The notes beneath the pieces are model-generated. The model saw only the letters and a list, made by a program, of their open reading frames with translations, made no database searches and was not told the DNA's origin. From contig CBDDDW010000015.1 of assembly GCA_965226805.1 (NCBI GenBank), forward strand, positions 1 to 64,000: 64,000 bases of DNA. The letters run 5' to 3'. The translations under genes were made by a program, and so were the position numbers. This stretch comes from CBDDDW01 sp965226805. GTDB taxonomy: Bacteria; Chloroflexota; Dehalococcoidia; Lucifugimonadales; JAGWBF01. Shown here one piece after another: positions 1-8,196 of this stretch (position 1 is the stretch's first letter; each line of letters opens with the position of its first letter).

Positions 1-236
1 ACCCAACAGTCGTAATGTCCAGGTCCAATTGGGCCCGGAAGCTTCCGATATCCTTGCTGCGCTCATGTGACTGCTGAAGAATTCCTAGCGGAGACAGGGG
101 CTGAGGAGTAGGAGTAGAGGTAGGAGTAGGAGTAAGGCGTGGGTGTCGACCCCGAGGCACAACCAGCACCAACCGTAACTATCACAACCAGGCAACCGAA
201 AACGAAATATCGACTCAAAAATAAATGGAGAAACAT
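1..236 (-). pseudogene. Lipoprotein with TPTPT linker, partial, one frameshift
   Basis: Reading leftward from ATG at 236, the product starts with a hydrophobic signal peptide that ends in a lipobox (VGAGC, then ASGSTPTP). A Thr-Pro linker follows. In the sequence as given the frame breaks after ACGCCT, where a TT pair occurs. Removing one T gives TPTPTPTSTPTPQPLSPL and then an open frame to the window edge. Signal peptide plus Cys plus TP-repeat linker is typical of surface lipoproteins in Chloroflexota. The mature domain lies outside the window, so its function cannot be given. The frameshift may be a consensus error, since it sits in a homopolymer. Confidence 0.45.
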
Positions 237-480
237 GGCACGCTCGCTTTGTAAGAATTCTTTTATCAGCCTTAACCAACTGCCATTATACTCATGGTCG
301 GTATCTACGCGGAGGAAAGTAACTATTAGTACCCATCTACTCCCGGCCTTGGAAAGTCCGGGGTTCTCTCCAATCCCACGTCCGCCGTCCCTCATTTTTC
401 CGTTGACCTGAGCCTGAAGAGGATCGGGTCCGCATCAACGACAGCGGCGCTCGATTCTTGGAGGCCGGCGCAACCCAGAC

Positions 481-486
481 TATAAT
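481..486 (+). promoter_or_regulatory. -10 box upstream of the 522-850 gene
   Basis: A perfect TATAAT lies 36 bases before the ATG at 522, and GGAAAGGAG (a ribosome site) sits close to that ATG. No clear -35 box was seen. Confidence 0.4.
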
Positions 487-521
487 ACGGTGACTATCGG
501 CAATGGAAAGGAGCAATACAG

Positions 522-850
522 ATGTACGTCGTCAAGAGGACCGTCAAGACCCAGCCCGGAAAGGCATGGGAGGTGGCCGGCTACCTCACCAAAATTTGTG
601 GGGCTTACGAGAAGGAGCAGGGACGGAACGAGGCACAGGTCTACCTTGGAGGGCAGGGCCTTCCAGGGGAACAGAATGTGGTTTATGCCCCAGTGGACTC
701 AGGAGCGGATAGAGCCTATCGCTCCGGGAGGTGTTCCCGAGGAGGTGAGCGTTAATCACCTCAAGATGGCTCCCCTTATGACGGGAGTATACCATCGAAT
801 TCTACGAACTAGCGACTCAAGACAATCTCGAGTACAGAGGGCTCGCCTAG
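522..850 (+). pseudogene. Small NIPSNAP/ABM-like dimeric-barrel protein, two frameshifts
   Basis: The ATG at 522 is preceded by GGAAAGGAG. The first frame gives MYVVKRTVKTQPGKAWEVAG and continues to GGQGLPGEQNVVYA. Dropping one C from the CCCC run near 690 continues with WTQERIEPIAPGGVPEEV, and dropping one G from the GGG near 784 continues with YTIEFYELATQDNLEYRGLA and a stop at 850. The repaired product is about 108 residues and reads as one coherent protein. The opening pattern (strand, PGK, helix) and the late EWTQ-like segment resemble NIPSNAP/ABM-type dimeric alpha-beta barrels; this is a family-level guess. Both breaks lie in homopolymers, so the gene may be intact in the organism. Confidence 0.5.
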
Positions 851-920
851 TAATGGTGGAGCAGCTGTATAGCTGGCTTGTAGGTGGATGTCGGCAAATC
901 GGATGCTGGAGACAAGGGAA

Positions 921-941
921 GAGGGCCAAAGGCCCTCTTTT
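921..941. terminator. Bidirectional hairpin terminator
   Basis: GAGGGCC-AAA-GGCCCTC forms a 7-bp stem followed by TTTT on the plus strand. It sits between the gene ending at 850 and the minus-strand tRNA-Trp, so it could end both transcripts. Confidence 0.6.
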
Positions 942-953
942 CGTATCTATTTC

Positions 954-1029
954 TGGCAGGAGCGGGAGGACTCGAACCCCCGACCACCGGTTTTGGAGAC
1001 CGGCGCTCTACCAACTGAGCTACGCTCCT
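954..1029 (-). tRNA. tRNA-Trp (CCA anticodon)
   Basis: The minus strand folds as a cloverleaf: acceptor AGGAGCG pairs with CGCTCCT, the D arm contains AGCTCAGTTGGTAGAGC, the anticodon loop is CTCCAAA (anticodon CCA), and the T arm contains GGTTCGAGTCC. Discriminator G and an encoded CCA end follow, 76 bases in all. It lies 7 bases from a copy of the tRNA-Arg 3' end at 1037-1049, which suggests that tRNA-Arg and tRNA-Trp were once adjacent. Confidence 0.95.
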
Positions 1030-1036
1030 GTGTGAG

Positions 1037-1049
1037 TGGTACCCCCGGG
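1037..1049. repeat. Far attachment site (13-bp copy of tRNA-Arg 3' end)
   Basis: TGGTACCCCCGGG here is identical to 11922-11934, which is the CCA end and acceptor region of tRNA-Arg. A detached copy of a tRNA 3' end is the usual mark of tyrosine-recombinase integration into a tRNA gene. The bases outside the 13 bp differ at the two sites, so the core is exactly this segment or lies within it. Excision across it would leave tRNA-Arg, 7 bases, then tRNA-Trp. Confidence 0.75.
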
Positions 1050-1097
1050 TTATCCGTTTCAATAGCTACAAAGCTGAAAATCAGCCGCTAGGCGGTG

Positions 1098-1106
1098 ATT
1101 ATACCA
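1098..1106 (-). promoter_or_regulatory. Extended -10 promoter facing tRNA-Trp
   Basis: The minus strand reads TGGTATAAT, an extended -10 motif, about 69 bases before the tRNA-Trp 5' end. It lies just inside the left border of the integrated element, so the element seems to supply the promoter for a tRNA that was cut off from the gene upstream of it. Confidence 0.5.
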
Positions 1107-1110
1107 CACT
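1102..1110. repeat. Arm-like site TACCACACT at left end of element
   Basis: TACCACACT here recurs at 11826-11834 and 11849-11857 beside the integrase remnant. Short repeats near both ends of an integrated element fit integrase arm-binding sites. It overlaps the TGGTATAAT promoter, so the match could partly reflect that motif. Confidence 0.35.
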
Positions 1111-1173
1111 ACGCTGGCTGGCCCCTTGCCTGCGCCGAGCTGGTGCGCGAGCTTTTGCCCTAGCTAGGGAGGC

Positions 1174-2825
1174 GGTCTATCCCCGCGTGTGCGGGGGAAC
1201 CAATGAAACAATAGGGCAGGGACTAATCATAACCGGTCTATCCCCGCGTGTGCGGGGGGAACCGGAAATGTACCCTGAGCCCGCATTTCTGGCACCGGTC
1301 TATCCCCGCGTGTGCGGGGGAACCGCATTGATACGGTCATCGGTAGCACCCGTTCCCGGTCTATCCCCGCGTGTGCGGGGGAACCCATGCCGAACACTGC
1401 GTATACCGTCGTCCTTTGGGTCTATCCCCGCGTGTGCGGGGGAACCATCTGCCATGTTCTAGTCCTATCACCTCGTCGAGGTCTATCCCCGCGTGTGCGG
1501 GGGGAACCTTCGTCCTCTTCTTCGGGGTGTTCCCCGAGCCCGGTCTATCCCCGCGTGTGCGGGGGAACCCGTCCTGTACTCTCGAACCACCCTTTTAGTC
1601 GGGGTCTATCCCCGCGTGTGCGGGGGAACCTAGGAAGGACCCATTTCGCCCGTTTTTGGGTCCGGTCTATCCCCGCGTGTGCGGGGGAACCTTTGAGGGA
1701 GGCCCCATCCGTTCCCTGTTGATGGGTCTATCCCCGCGTGTGCGGGGGAACCTTGGAAAGCGAGATAGACCGCTCAGACACCACGGGTCTATCCCCGCGT
1801 GTGCGGGGGAACCGAAAGCATGGCCACTATTGGATACCCGGCTCGGGGTCTATCCCCGCGTGTGCGGGGGAACCCGCAATGTCCACACTCTGCCATATTG
1901 TCCCTCCGGTCTATCCCCGCGTGTGCGGGGGAACCACCGTCACGGGCGGCAGTGCGGAGATATTGCCGGGTCTATCCCCGCGTGTGCGGGGGAACCTCCT
2001 TCCCGTGCCGATGCTGCGCCGCCGCAATCGGTCTATCCCCGCGTGTGCGGGGGAACCGTCGTCAACAGTAGATACTCCAGGGACGTCGGGGGTCTATCCC
2101 CGCGTGTGCGGGGGAACCGTTTCGCGGAGGGCCTTAGCCTCGAATCCAGTTGCGCAAGGGTCTATCCCCGCGTGTGCGGGGGAACCCAATCTACGATATG
2201 CTCCATGCCCACCTTTTGCACATTTAGGGGTCTATCCCCCGCGTGTGCGGGGGAACCTATAAGTGGAGTGCATCATGCGATGGTGTTTAGGATGGGGTCT
2301 ATCCCCGCGTGTGCGGGGGAACCGTCGCGATTCGCGCACTCTAGACCAGCTTTACCGGACTAACGGTCTATCCCCGCGTGTGCGGGGGAACCGATGCATC
2401 TGGCTGTCCAAGTGCCTGATGCTAAAGGTCTATCCCCGCGTGTGCGGGGGAACCGACGGCTTGGTGGTGGCGCGCACGAGGTACTGCGGTCTATCCCCGC
2501 GTGTGCGGGGGAACCAGTCCGTAACGCTGGTATGTCACAGCTTCACAATGCTCGGGTCTATCCCCGCGTGTGCGGGGGAACCCCTTACAATCCCATGATA
2601 ACATATTGCGCCGCAGGTCTATCCCCGCGTGTGCGGGGGAACCGAGCACCGCATCCAACTGGCCCGCATCGTAGTCGGTCTATCCCCGCGTGTGCGGGGG
2701 AACCGAGCACCGCATCCAACTGGCCCGCATCGTAGTCGGTCTATCCCCGCGTGTGCGGGGAACCCCATCTGGTCAACGTCCTCTTCGTCCATCCCACGGT
2801 CTATCCCCGCGTGTGCGGGGGAACC
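1174..2825 (-). CRISPR. CRISPR array, 27 repeats, type I-E-like
   Basis: There are 27 copies of a 28-base repeat (plus strand: GGTCTATCCCCGCG then TGTGCGGGGGAACC) and 26 spacers, mostly 33 bases. On the minus strand the repeat has a CCCCGC/GCGGGG hairpin and ends in ATAGACC, like the ATAAACC(G) handle end of type I-E repeats, so transcription is probably leftward with the leader at 2826 onward. Repeats at 1235 and 1480 have an extra G, the one at 2229 an extra C, and the one at 2738 lacks a G. Spacers at 2644-2676 and 2705-2737 are identical. Spacers beginning at 2119, 2187, 2258, 2324 and 2516 are 38-42 bases long. No cas gene is in the window. Short reading frames translated from the array are artefacts. 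Confidence 0.98.
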
Positions 2826-2912
2826 ACTTCAAATCGGATGGTGGACTGGTAGTTCTCCCCTGGCGTACCTTCCGACTCCATCTTTAGTTCGGGTATGCTC
2901 CGGATTATACCA
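2826..2912 (-). promoter_or_regulatory. Putative CRISPR leader with extended -10
   Basis: The minus strand has TGGTATAAT at 2912-2904, about 80 bases before the first transcribed repeat at 2825. The intervening stretch is the likely leader for leftward transcription. This agrees with the orientation inferred from the ATAGACC repeat end. No -35 box is clear, which is common for extended -10 promoters. Confidence 0.5.
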
Positions 2913-2915
2913 CTT

Positions 2916-2940
2916 GCCCCTTTCGAGGGGCCTTTCCTTT
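2916..2940 (+). terminator. Possible hairpin terminator
   Basis: GCCCC-TTTCGA-GGGGC is followed by CTTTCCTTT. The stem is short and the T tract is interrupted, so it is a weak candidate. It sits between the CRISPR leader and the first plus-strand gene of the element. Confidence 0.35.
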
Positions 2941-3030
2941 GCCCTTCGACCCTCACCCATGGCGGCCCTTGCATGTGGCTAACATTTGTGTTAATCTTAT
3001 GGCTAGACACAACATCTAAAGGAGGCTCCG

Positions 3031-3360
3031 ATGCGACAGAAGCAGAATCAAGTCATGGTGAGGCTGTCAGATAAAGAGGTTGCGGCCCTGGGAGTCCTAA
3101 CCGGCGGGGGAAGCCGTGAGGAATGGATTAGGGCTCAGATAAGGGGAGCTGTCACGCGGCGGCTCATCATCAACGAGGCGGCCATAGCGCAGTTTCACCA
3201 GATAGCAGGGGAAGCGTCGAGGCGTGCTAGTGACGCCATGTTATGCGGCCAAGCCGAGGAAGCCGCAGACGCCAAGCGGGAAAAGGCGACCAACCTTGCC
3301 CTTATCGCGGAGTACGAGTCGGAAAAGGCAATTCTCTACGGTGCCATGGGAGGCGTGTAG
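3031..3360 (+). CDS. Small RHH-like protein of the element
   Basis: This 109-residue protein starts at an ATG preceded by AAAGGAGG at good spacing. Residues 7-40 (QVMVRLSDKEVAALGVLTGG then SREEWIRAQIRG) have the strand-helix-helix pattern of ribbon-helix-helix DNA-binding proteins such as mobilisation or phage regulatory proteins. The rest is helical and charged, perhaps a coiled coil. It is the first gene after the CRISPR leader and is followed by a hairpin and the SF3 helicase. The RHH assignment rests on pattern only and no specific family was recognised. Confidence 0.6.
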   Translation: MRQKQNQVMVRLSDKEVAALGVLTGGGSREEWIRAQIRGAVTRRLIINEAAIAQFHQIAGEASRRASDAMLCGQAEEAADAKREKATNLALIAEYESEKAILYGAMGGV

Positions 3361-3371
3361 TATGCGCGGAA

Positions 3372-3422
3372 ATGAAAGCACCCCGGCTGTCACTAGGCCA
3401 GGGTGCTTTCGGCGCGAAATGA
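3372..3422 (+). other. Hairpin / 16-codon micro-ORF, copy 1
   Basis: AAAGCACCC (3375-3383) pairs with GGGTGCTTT (3401-3409) around a 17-base loop containing CGGCTGTCACTAG. The same segment reads as an ORF, MKAPRLSLGQGAFGAK. A related segment lies at 11605-11664. Stem bases differ in a compensatory way (GCACCC/GGGTGC against ACACCC/GGGTGT), while the encoded motif PRLSL...G.FG.K is also kept. It lies just before the helicase start and could be an attenuator, a structured RNA or a micropeptide. Confidence 0.5.
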
Positions 3423-3432
3423 AGGCGGAACC

Positions 3433-4942
3433 ATGATACCACAAGACGCGGAAGAATTCAAGGTGAAGCCCGAAACGGCAGAGGAAACCGAGGCCAGGTT
3501 AGAGCGGATAATAGCGGCATGGGCCGAGGACGACGAAATAAACCAGCGCCGCCTAGCTCTTGTGTTCGAGCTTCGTTTCGACGGCCAATTATGGCCGGAT
3601 GAGTACCGTTTCGACCCTCAGCGCGGGCGCTGGATGGAGTTCAAGGGGTCGAGGTGGGCCGGACACTGGACGCCAGCGCGGACCATCCTTGACGGCGTGG
3701 GCGGGCTGATTGACCGGCTTTGCGGAGAAAAGCCTAGCCTTTGTTCCAAGTGGGGCAAGGTCGCCGTCTATCGGGACGTGCTGGCCCTGGCAAAGGAACA
3801 CATGACCGTTGACCAATGGGACGCCGACGGCGAGCTTATGGGGCTGCCCAATGGCGACGTTTGGGACTTGGAAAGAGGGTGGGGTGAGCCGAATTTCAGG
3901 CGCTTGCCTATCACCAAGGCGACCGGGGCGGACCCTGCGGAATATCAGGGTAAGAGGTGCAGGCGCAATTGTGGGTGTCTCTGGCATGAGTTCCTAGAGG
4001 ACGTGACGGGCCAGGATGAGGACATGGCCGAGGGCCTGCAAATCAGCGTCGGAGCCTCACTGTTCGGCGGGAACCGTGACCATCGGCTGAACGTGGTCAC
4101 TGGCGATGGTGGGACGGGTAAGAGCGTGTTTCTGAACACCATAGCCAAGGCGCTCGGAGACTACGCCGGAGCTATGCCTGCGTCTGTGCTGGCCTCTAAG
4201 GGCAACGATCACCCGACCGGACTAGCTGGCATCGTTGACAAGCGTTTCGTGGTGGTGCCCGAAGTGTCCGGGCGGTATGTGGAAAGAGGAAACCTTGAAA
4301 ACCATTACGGGCGGAGACGCAATTCCAGTCCGGTATATGAGGCAAGACTTTTTCGTGGTCCAGCCGGAATGTACGCTTTGGGTGAGCACGAATTCGCCGC
4401 CAGCCCTTCGCATGGTGGACGACGCCATAAGGCGGAGAATCCGAATATGGCCCTTCACCCACAAGCCAGTCGAGGTTGACCCTCGCCTGGGTGAAGAGCT
4501 ACAGGAACCGGCCATGTTGGGGAACGTCCTACAGTGGGCGCTTGAGGGCGCGGAGATGTACGCCAGGCTCAAGGGTGAGCTAACCGACTGCGACGCCGTG
4601 CTTGAGGCTACAGCGGACTACTTTAGCGACGTGGACACCATCGGGGCATGGCTGGCTAGCAGCACCAGCGAGTCTCACATACCCGAGCATGACACCGGGG
4701 CGGCGGCGGCGTTCAAGCATTACTCGGCATGGTGTGAGGCGGAGGGCCAGCGGCCAGCCAGCCGCACGGCCTGGGGTATCTCCATGGGTAGGCGCATGGA
4801 GAGGCGGCGGGGCAAGCGCGGCCATGTTTACCCGATAGAGCTAGAGGATTGTGCCAGCGGTGTAGGGTTAGTGCAGGGTCCACGGACCAACCATACACCC
4901 CAGGCGGACCCTGATTTAGCTACGAAACAGGGGAGCTTTTAA
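3433..4942 (+). pseudogene. SF3 (D5/P4-type) replicative helicase, frameshifted
   Basis: The first frame runs from ATG 3433 and contains the Walker A motif GDGGTGKSVFLNTIAKAL, followed by FVVVPEVSG. The frame then breaks near 4272, and the continuation in another frame starts MWKEETLKTITGGDAIPVRY and ends at 4942. Removing one G from the GGG there gives EVSGGMWKEETLKTITGGD, a classic D5/P4-type helicase core, with NSPPALRMVDDAIRRRI as the later motif and arginine finger region. The repaired length is about 502 residues. No primase active-site motif was seen, so it is probably the helicase alone, acting at the element's origin. Because the break sits in a homopolymer it may be a consensus error. 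Confidence 0.75.
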
Positions 4943-5160
4943 TGGCTGGTGTAGGGTATGTAGGGTTATCTGGACATGTAACCCGTAATGCGTGTGCGCG
5001 TAGCGCCTAGGCCTAGGCCTGCGCGCGTGGGCCGATATAGGGTGAAAAACCCTACAACCCTACACCCGATGGAGGGCCGGACCAATGATTTTAGCTACGA
5101 AACAGGGGCAAAACAGCATGGCACAGCCCGACTCCAAACCCTACACCAACCCTACACCAG
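4860..5160. repeat. Iteron-like CCCTACA cluster, candidate origin
   Basis: The stretch between helicase and terminase holds repeated TGTAGGGT(T/A) and its complement A(A)CCCTACA: near 4860, 4950 and 4959 in one orientation, and near 5049, 5057, 5137 and 5148 in the other. TTAGCTACGAAACAGGGG occurs twice, near 4916 and 5091. CCTAGGCCTAGGCCT lies near 5008. No gene of convincing quality is present. Iterons next to an SF3 helicase gene suggest a replication origin, as in P4-like elements. Confidence 0.5.
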
Positions 5161-5244
5161 GGGGCGGCGCGGGGAACCCCTGTCGCTAAACTTTTCGCGT
5201 GGGGCTCCAGCATGGGCCCACTCTTACGTGCATAGGGGGATCGG

Positions 5245-6666
5245 ATGAATCTAAGGCCATTTCAAAAGCGATTCGTGAAAGGCGCAATGGCACCGGGTGT
5301 TGACGTGTCGGCCCTGAGTATCCCAAGGGCGAATGGGAAGACGTGGCTGGCGGCACATCTCTTAGAGCGGGGCCTTACCCCTGGCGACCCGCTTCACGTA
5401 CCGGGCGGCGAGTACATCTTGTGCGCCACAACGCTGGAGACGGCCCGAATGTGCTTCCGTTTCGTGCGGGCGGCGCTGGAGCCGAGGGGCGGGTATAGCT
5501 TCGTGGACGCCAGCAACAGAATTGGGATAAGGCACACGGCGAGTAAGGCCGTGCTCCGGGTAATGTCCAGCAACGCCAAGTCTGCTTTCGGGATTGTGGG
5601 CTGCCCGCTGGTGGTGGGTGACGAACCTGGGGCATGGGAAGTTCTAGGCGGCGAGATGATGAATGACGCCATAGTCACGGCGCTGGGCAAGCCTGGGTCT
5701 CCGATGCGGGCCATCTTTATTGGGACGCTTGCCCCTTCGAGTGGGGGCTGGTGGCATGATCTGGTCAAGGCCGGTTCTACCAGCTCGACCTATGTCCAGT
5801 CCTTGCAGGGCGACGCCGAGAAGTGGGCCGAGTGGCGCGAGATCAAGCGGGTGAATCCCCTGACTGCGATCTCCCCTGAGTTTCGCAAGCGGTTGAAGTT
5901 GGAGCGGGAAGAAGCAAGGGGAGACTCACGGCTCAAGGCGAGGTTCTGGTCATTCCGGCTAAACCGGCCAAGCGGTGACGAATCCACCATGCTCCTGGCC
6001 GTTGACGATTGGAAGATGGTGCTGGAGCGGGAGACACCACCACGGGAAGGGCGGCCTATCATCGGCGTTGACCTCGGTGCGGGCCGGGCCTGGAGCGCCG
6101 CGGTCGCCATATGGAGGAACGGGCGCGCTGAGGCCCTGGCCCTGGCTCCAGGGATACCCGATATCCGAGCGCAGGAGCGCCGGGACCGGGTGAGCGCTGG
6201 CACCTATCAAAAGCTGGTAGACGCCGGCCTGCTTCACGTTGCGGACGGTCTGCGGGTACAGCCTCCCGCTATGTTGGCCGACCTGATAACGGAGACCTGG
6301 GGCACGCCTGCGGGTGTCATTGCCGACCGGTTCCGTATCCCTGAACTGGCAGACGCTGGCCTCCCTGGGCTGGAGCCAAGAATGATGCGCTGGAGCGAGT
6401 CGAGCGAAGATATCAGGGCGCTTCGTAAGATGGCGCGGGATGGGCCGCTTTCGGTTGACCCAGGGAGTGGGCCGCTGCTTGAGGCGAGTCTTGCCGTCGC
6501 GGCGGTCAAGAACGACGACGCGGGCAACGTGAGACTTCAAAAGCGTGGGAGCAACAATCAATCTAGGGATGATGTTTCAGCGGCCCTCACCCTCGGTGCC
6601 GGGCTGCATCAACGCCGCAGCAAGCAACGGCGCGGAGGGGTGTACCGTGGGAAATCATCGTCCTGA
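5245..6666 (+). CDS. terL: Phage terminase large subunit
   Basis: This 473-residue protein packages DNA into proheads. The ATPase domain has a Walker A-like segment (PRANGKTWLAAH, about residues 28-39), a Walker B-like LVVGDEPG near residue 125, and IFIGT as coupling motif. The nuclease domain begins at IGVDLGAGRAWSA (about 273) and has a later acidic motif RDDVSAALTLGAG near the C terminus, matching RNase H-like terminase nucleases. Length is normal to slightly short. The HNH gene overlaps its 3' end. No separate small terminase was recognised. Confidence 0.88.
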   Translation: MNLRPFQKRFVKGAMAPGVDVSALSIPRANGKTWLAAHLLERGLTPGDPLHVPGGEYILCATTLETARMCFRFVRAALEPRGGYSFVDASNRIGIRHTASKAVLRVMSSNAKSAFGIVGCPLVVGDEPGAWEVLGGEMMNDAIVTALGKPGSPMRAIFIGTLAPSSGGWWHDLVKAGSTSSTYVQSLQGDAEKWAEWREIKRVNPLTAISPEFRKRLKLEREEARGDSRLKARFWSFRLNRPSGDESTMLLAVDDWKMVLERETPPREGRPIIGVDLGAGRAWSAAVAIWRNGRAEALALAPGIPDIRAQERRDRVSAGTYQKLVDAGLLHVADGLRVQPPAMLADLITETWGTPAGVIADRFRIPELADAGLPGLEPRMMRWSESSEDIRALRKMARDGPLSVDPGSGPLLEASLAVAAVKNDDAGNVRLQKRGSNNQSRDDVSAALTLGAGLHQRRSKQRRGGVYRGKSSS

Positions 6667-6922
6667 TCTACAGACGGCGCGATGGCGTAGGCTCAGGCGG
6701 CACATCCTGGACCGTGATTCGTGGACGTGCCAGACGTGCGGAGCGCTGCTGGGGGCGGCCCAGGTGGACCACATCAACCCAGTGGTGAAAGGTGGGAAAT
6801 CGTTCGACCCTACGAATCTTCAAGTACTATGTGTCTCCTGCCACATTGCCAAGACTCACATCGACAAGGGGGAACTGCCCGACCCTGAACGTGAGGCGTG
6901 GGCAAAGTACCTTGCCCGATAA
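6647..6922 (+). CDS. HNH endonuclease
   Basis: The GTG start at 6647 follows GGAGGGG and overlaps the terminase 3' end by 20 bases, giving 91 residues. The HNH fold is clear: CQTCG, then QVDHINPVVKGG, then DPTNLQVLCVSCHIAKT, with two zinc-binding CxxC pairs and the catalytic DH...N...H pattern. Small HNH proteins next to terminase genes are common in cos-type HK97-like phages and satellites, where they help terminase cut the ends. The upstream in-frame extension to 6545 lies wholly inside terL and is unlikely to be used. Confidence 0.88.
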   Translation: MGNHRPDLQTARWRRLRRHILDRDSWTCQTCGALLGAAQVDHINPVVKGGKSFDPTNLQVLCVSCHIAKTHIDKGELPDPEREAWAKYLAR

Positions 6923-6942
6923 CACCACATATGGTAGTAGCC

Positions 6943-6971
6943 TTGCGAAATGAAACTCTATATGGTATAAT
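6943..6971 (+). promoter_or_regulatory. Sigma-70 promoter for the capsid gene
   Basis: TTGCGA (6943-6948), a 17-base spacer and TGGTATAAT ending at 6971 form a good promoter 31 bases before the capsid ATG at 7003. This allows capsid expression separate from the terminase operon. Confidence 0.65.
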
Positions 6972-7002
6972 GGCTGATTAACAATAAACCTGGAGGTTTG
7001 GA

Positions 7003-8196
7003 ATGACTGACAAGCAAAAACTAGAACTTCGACAAAGCGTCATCCGCAGCCGCCTTGCCGAGCTGGGCACGGCGGATAGTACAGACGCAGGAAAGGCGGA
7101 GATCGACACACTGGCGGTCGAGTACGGCGCCAACGAGTCAAAAATACGGGCCTACATGGTCTCCGGTGATGAGCCGGTCGAGACCACCACGACCCGCAAG
7201 GAGTCCAAGGAGCGGGCGGAGCTGTACGCCAAGGCCAGCGTTGGCGAGTTGGTGTATGCCTTGATCAACGGGAAGTCTAGCGTCAAGGGCGCGATGGGGG
7301 AGCTTCAGCAAGAGCACGGCCTGGCCGATAACGAGATACACGTCAGGCAGCTCACCCCGGAGAAATACAACGTGACACCGGCTCCGGGCAACACTGGCGA
7401 AGTCCAGCAGGAGATCATCCCCTACGTGTTCCCGCAGGCTTGCGCGGCCTTCCTGGGTGTGGATATGCCGACCGTTGGCGTTGGTGAAGCAGTCTATCCG
7501 GTTTTGACCAAGAAGCTTGACATCAGGGTGCCTGCCGAGAACGCCGACGCCGACGAAACCACCGGCCAGTTCTCGGCGGACGTTCTTTCGCCGTCCAGGA
7601 TTCAGGCATCGTTCTTCTATTCGAGGGAAGACCGGGCGCGCTTCATGGGGATGGACGAGGCCCTCCGCGAGAATCTCTCTATGGGCCTGTCGGACGGCCT
7701 CGACGATGCGATTCTCTCCGGAACGAACGGGTTGCTGACGGGAACGAATCTCGACAACCACAACGCCAACGCCGAGACCTCTTTCGCCAGCTACATCAGT
7801 GACTTCGGGTACAGCAGGGTTGACGGGCGATACGCCAGCATGACAAGCGAACTGAGAATCGTCATGGGGAGCGATACCTACGCTCACGCAGGTGGACAGT
7901 ATCGTGGTTCCAACAGCGAGGAAACGGCCCTCGATCGGCTCATGCGGGTTACGGGCGGCGTCAAGGTCAGCGCCCACGTTCCTGATGCAGCTGGCACCCC
8001 CGCAAAGCAGAACGCTATCATCCGCCTGGGGATGCGGCGCGACATGGTAGCGGCAATTTGGGAAAATGTGGCCCTGGTCCCCGACGAAGTGACCCTGATA
8101 AAAAAGGGCCAACTTCAGATCACAGCGATCATGCTTCATGCGGTCAAGATTTTGAGGGCGGCCGGCTTCTACAAGCGCCAATCCCAGCACGCCTAG
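7003..8196 (+). CDS. Major capsid protein, HK97-like
   Basis: This 397-residue protein starts at an ATG with TGGAGGTTTGG upstream. About the first 110 residues are charged and helical (a scaffold-like delta domain). The rest has the HK97 order: an entry segment around EIIPYVFPQACAAFLGVDMP, an E-loop-like region around TTGQFSADVLSPSRIQASFFYSR, a helical spine with FMGMDEALRENLSMGLSDGLDDAILSGTNG, and a C-terminal domain ending LHAVKILRAAGFYKRQ. It differs from the capsid at 56953-58285. It precedes protease and portal here, the reverse of the usual portal-protease-capsid order. Confidence 0.82.
   Translation: MTDKQKLELRQSVIRSRLAELGTADSTDAGKAEIDTLAVEYGANESKIRAYMVSGDEPVETTTTRKESKERAELYAKASVGELVYALINGKSSVKGAMGELQQEHGLADNEIHVRQLTPEKYNVTPAPGNTGEVQQEIIPYVFPQACAAFLGVDMPTVGVGEAVYPVLTKKLDIRVPAENADADETTGQFSADVLSPSRIQASFFYSREDRARFMGMDEALRENLSMGLSDGLDDAILSGTNGLLTGTNLDNHNANAETSFASYISDFGYSRVDGRYASMTSELRIVMGSDTYAHAGGQYRGSNSEETALDRLMRVTGGVKVSAHVPDAAGTPAKQNAIIRLGMRRDMVAAIWENVALVPDEVTLIKKGQLQITAIMLHAVKILRAAGFYKRQSQHA

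Noticed and set aside
2119..2158. A spacer sharing GGCCCTCCGCGA with the capsid gene near 7660
   Set aside because: The match is only about 12 bases and the flanks differ, so it is not evidence of self-targeting. A proper protospacer search would be needed.
2765..2797. A spacer whose complement shares GGGATGGACGA with the capsid gene
   Set aside because: The match is too short and falls in a common codon pattern.
1187..2982. Several 65-235 codon frames rich in SIPACAGEP and LSPRVRGN
   Set aside because: They are translations of the CRISPR repeats and spacers, not proteins.
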